A stretch of 16,372 nucleotides of DNA, from contig CAYOBW010000154.1 of assembly GCA_964402115.1 (NCBI GenBank), positions 1 to 16,372 on the forward strand, given 5' to 3'. Of this stretch, positions 15,304 to 16,372 are shown in pieces (positions within the stretch are counted from its first letter, which is position 1; every line of letters starts with the position of its first letter). Source of the DNA: CAYOBW01 sp964402115 (GTDB lineage: Bacteria > Verrucomicrobiota > Kiritimatiellia > UBA8416 > CAYOBW01). The notes beneath the pieces are model-generated. The model searched no databases. It was not told where the DNA came from and saw only the letters and a program-made list of their open reading frames with translations. Both the position numbers and the translations under genes were made by a program.

Positions 15304-16068
15304 ATGCCCACGCCGATCGCACTGTGTCTCGAAGACCTCGCTGCCTCGACGAACCGTCCGCGGTTTACCCGCTGCACGGCCCTGGCCGGCGGCGGGTTGG
15401 GGCTGCAACTCGATCACCAGGGCGACATCTGCTGGCAGCAACCGGCTGCCGGGGTGTGCGAGCTGTGGGTGTCGGCGGACGAGCGGCTGATGCTCTTCCG
15501 CCCCGCTGGCGCCCCGCCGGTCGGCGTGCACCGTGCCGGCCGCAGCCTGGACGCGCCGGTTGGCAAGCCCGTGGTGCTGCTGAACCAGGATGAGCTGTCC
15601 GTCGGCCCCCGCCGCTTCCGCCTGCATGTGCACGGGCAGGCGCCGGTCGTGCAGGCCCCCGAAGCGCTGGCACCCACCGCCTTCCGCGCCGCCATCGGAC
15701 GCGCCGCGGCGGCCATGGCCATGGGCGCGGCCGTTGCCGCACAGGGCATCGAGGTGCTGGCCAATCCGCCGAAGGTCGCTGCTCCGCCGCCGCCCCCGCC
15801 GCCGCCGCCGATCGAGGTGCGCGAAACGCCGCCGGTCGTGCTGCCTCCGCGCGAAGATCCGGCGCCGGCCGCGACCAACGCCGTGCGCTACATCGTCAAA
15901 CCCGGCGACACGCTGGCGAAGATCGTGCGCAGGAGCAAGGGACTGGACACGGCGCAAGCCATCGCCGCGCGCAACAAACTGGCGGACGCCGACCAACTGC
16001 GTCCCGGGCAGGTGCTGCTCGTGGTTCTGCCAACGGATCCGTCCAGGCCGACGGAAGGCAAGAAATAG
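15304..16068 (+). CDS. Membrane protein with FHA-like N-terminus and C-terminal LysM domain
   Basis: This 254-residue protein has a strong ribosome site, GGAGGTG (15293-15299), before ATG 15304. Residues 1-112 are beta-rich and end in NQDELSVGPRRFRLHVHG, which resembles the closing strands of an FHA domain; the phosphothreonine-binding signature is not clear. Residues 126-150 (FRAAIGRAAAAMAMGAAVAAQGI) could be one membrane helix. A linker with nine consecutive prolines (161-169) leads to a LysM domain at 195-243 (YIVKPGDTLAKIV, AIAARNKL, LRPGQVLLV), which binds peptidoglycan N-acetylglucosamine. The likely topology is N-terminal domain in the cytoplasm and LysM in the periplasm, linking cell wall to an inner partner. 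The LysM call is firm; the FHA and helix calls are inference. No enzyme domain is present. Confidence 0.8.
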   Translation: MPTPIALCLEDLAASTNRPRFTRCTALAGGGLGLQLDHQGDICWQQPAAGVCELWVSADERLMLFRPAGAPPVGVHRAGRSLDAPVGKPVVLLNQDELSVGPRRFRLHVHGQAPVVQAPEALAPTAFRAAIGRAAAAMAMGAAVAAQGIEVLANPPKVAAPPPPPPPPPIEVRETPPVVLPPREDPAPAATNAVRYIVKPGDTLAKIVRRSKGLDTAQAIAARNKLADADQLRPGQVLLVVLPTDPSRPTEGKK

Positions 16069-16109
16069 CGGGCTCAGTTTGCCTGGCGCTGAAACCACTC
16101 GAAAATGTA

Positions 16110-16129
16110 GAACGGGCTTCAGCCCGTTC
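16110..16129. terminator. Perfect short palindrome after the LysM gene
   Basis: GAACGGGCT and AGCCCGTTC form a perfect 9-bp stem with a two-base loop, 41 bp after the stop codon at 16068. A TCCTCTG follows rather than a T-run. It could end transcription of the LysM gene, but the same word looks to me like a widely dispersed REP-type element in PVC and acidobacterial genomes. Confidence 0.45.
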
Positions 16130-16245
16130 CTCTGATGAAACCGACCTCTTGGGGGCCTTGAACCTAGAAACGGAAGTAGCCCTCCACTTTTTCTCTGCAC
16201 ATTCACATCACCGTACCGGTGGGGCCGCGGTCCTTTCGCCAGTCT

Positions 16246-16282
16246 CCCTCTCCCCGGCGGGGAGAGGGCCGGGGTGAGGGGC
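16246..16282. repeat. Dispersed palindrome CCCTCTCCCC-GGC-GGGGAGAGGG with GGGTGAGGGG tail
   Basis: A perfect 10-bp stem (16246-16255 with 16259-16268) and a three-base loop are followed by CCGGGGTGAGGGGC. Read on the minus strand this gives LTPALSP, a phrase common in spurious proteins from many genomes, which marks a known type of dispersed non-coding repeat. No gene is visible from 16069 to the window end. Confidence 0.6.
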
Positions 16283-16288
16283 CGCAGG

Positions 16289-16303
16289 CCCATGCCGCAT
16301 GGG
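16289..16303. repeat. Short perfect palindrome
   Basis: CCCATGC, one base, then GCATGGG form a perfect 7-bp inverted repeat just after the larger palindrome. It could be an operator or a further part of the same repeat cluster; sequence alone does not decide. Confidence 0.35.
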
Positions 16304-16372
16304 ACCTGTCCGGCGGGAGCACGCAGGCACGGCCGCGGATTCCAAGCCAGACCCTTACGAAAGCCGCGGCAA

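Noticed and set aside
15250..16293. 347-residue minus-strand open frame opposite the LysM gene
   Set aside because: It begins inside the LTPALSP-type dispersed repeat and is antisense to a gene with a good ribosome site and a LysM domain.
1..16372. CRISPR array, tRNA, rRNA, integrase or transposase
   Set aside because: No regularly spaced repeats, no cloverleaf or rRNA-like stretches, and no protein with recombinase motifs were seen; the palindromic repeats are scattered single copies.

Overview
The window is GC-rich (clearly above 60%) and densely coding, with very long antisense shadow ORFs. It looks like a chromosomal segment of a Gram-negative heterotroph of the PVC group, most plausibly Kiritimatiellota or a close relative. 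The basis for this is a SurA-type periplasmic chaperone (so an outer membrane), very large secreted proteins built from FN3, DNRLRE, thrombospondin-3 and glycosidase/esterase modules, LamG-type and GH98-like polysaccharide-degrading proteins, and several families of short dispersed palindromes. This taxonomic placement is inference; no rRNA or tRNA lies in the window.

Layout. (1) 1-231: the end of a palindromic dispersed repeat, then a plausible sigma-70 promoter. (2) 232-5931 (+): one giant secreted protein of 1,899 residues joining an SGNH-like domain, a TIM-barrel glycosidase-like domain, FN3 and DNRLRE modules, a serine esterase and a calcium-binding tail. (3) 5932-6146: a convergent gap with heptamer repeats and a hairpin. 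(4) 7055-6147 and 8069-7065 (-): a surA-rsmA(ksgA) pair, transcribed surA first. (5) 8187-9967 (+): two tandem paralogous small lipoproteins followed by a SpoU-family RNA methyltransferase, preceded by a promoter so close to the first ATG that the mRNA may be leaderless. (6) 9968-10211: a second palindromic repeat. (7) 10212-14187 (+): a two-gene operon of a secreted LamG/beta-sandwich protein with an internal duplication and a GH98-like glycoside hydrolase. (8) 15014-14247 (-): an exported protein of unknown function that may carry a degenerate zinc-metalloprotease-like site. (9) 15015-15303: the third palindromic repeat. (10) 15304-16068 (+): a membrane protein with a C-terminal LysM domain. 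(11) 16069-16372: no gene, but three further palindromes.

Functionally the window mixes housekeeping envelope and ribosome genes (surA, rsmA, the SpoU methyltransferase) with secreted machinery for complex glycans. The giant protein and the LamG-GH98 operon could act on esterified or host-type polysaccharides outside the cell, with SurA and the LysM protein serving the envelope. The most distinctive observations are the three copies of a two-hairpin BIME-like element, the multi-catalytic giant protein, the paired lipoproteins with a shared aromatic GGYDY-WSLSS core, and the FELTN segment standing where a zincin HExxH would be expected. I found no CRISPR array, integrase, transposase or defence gene.
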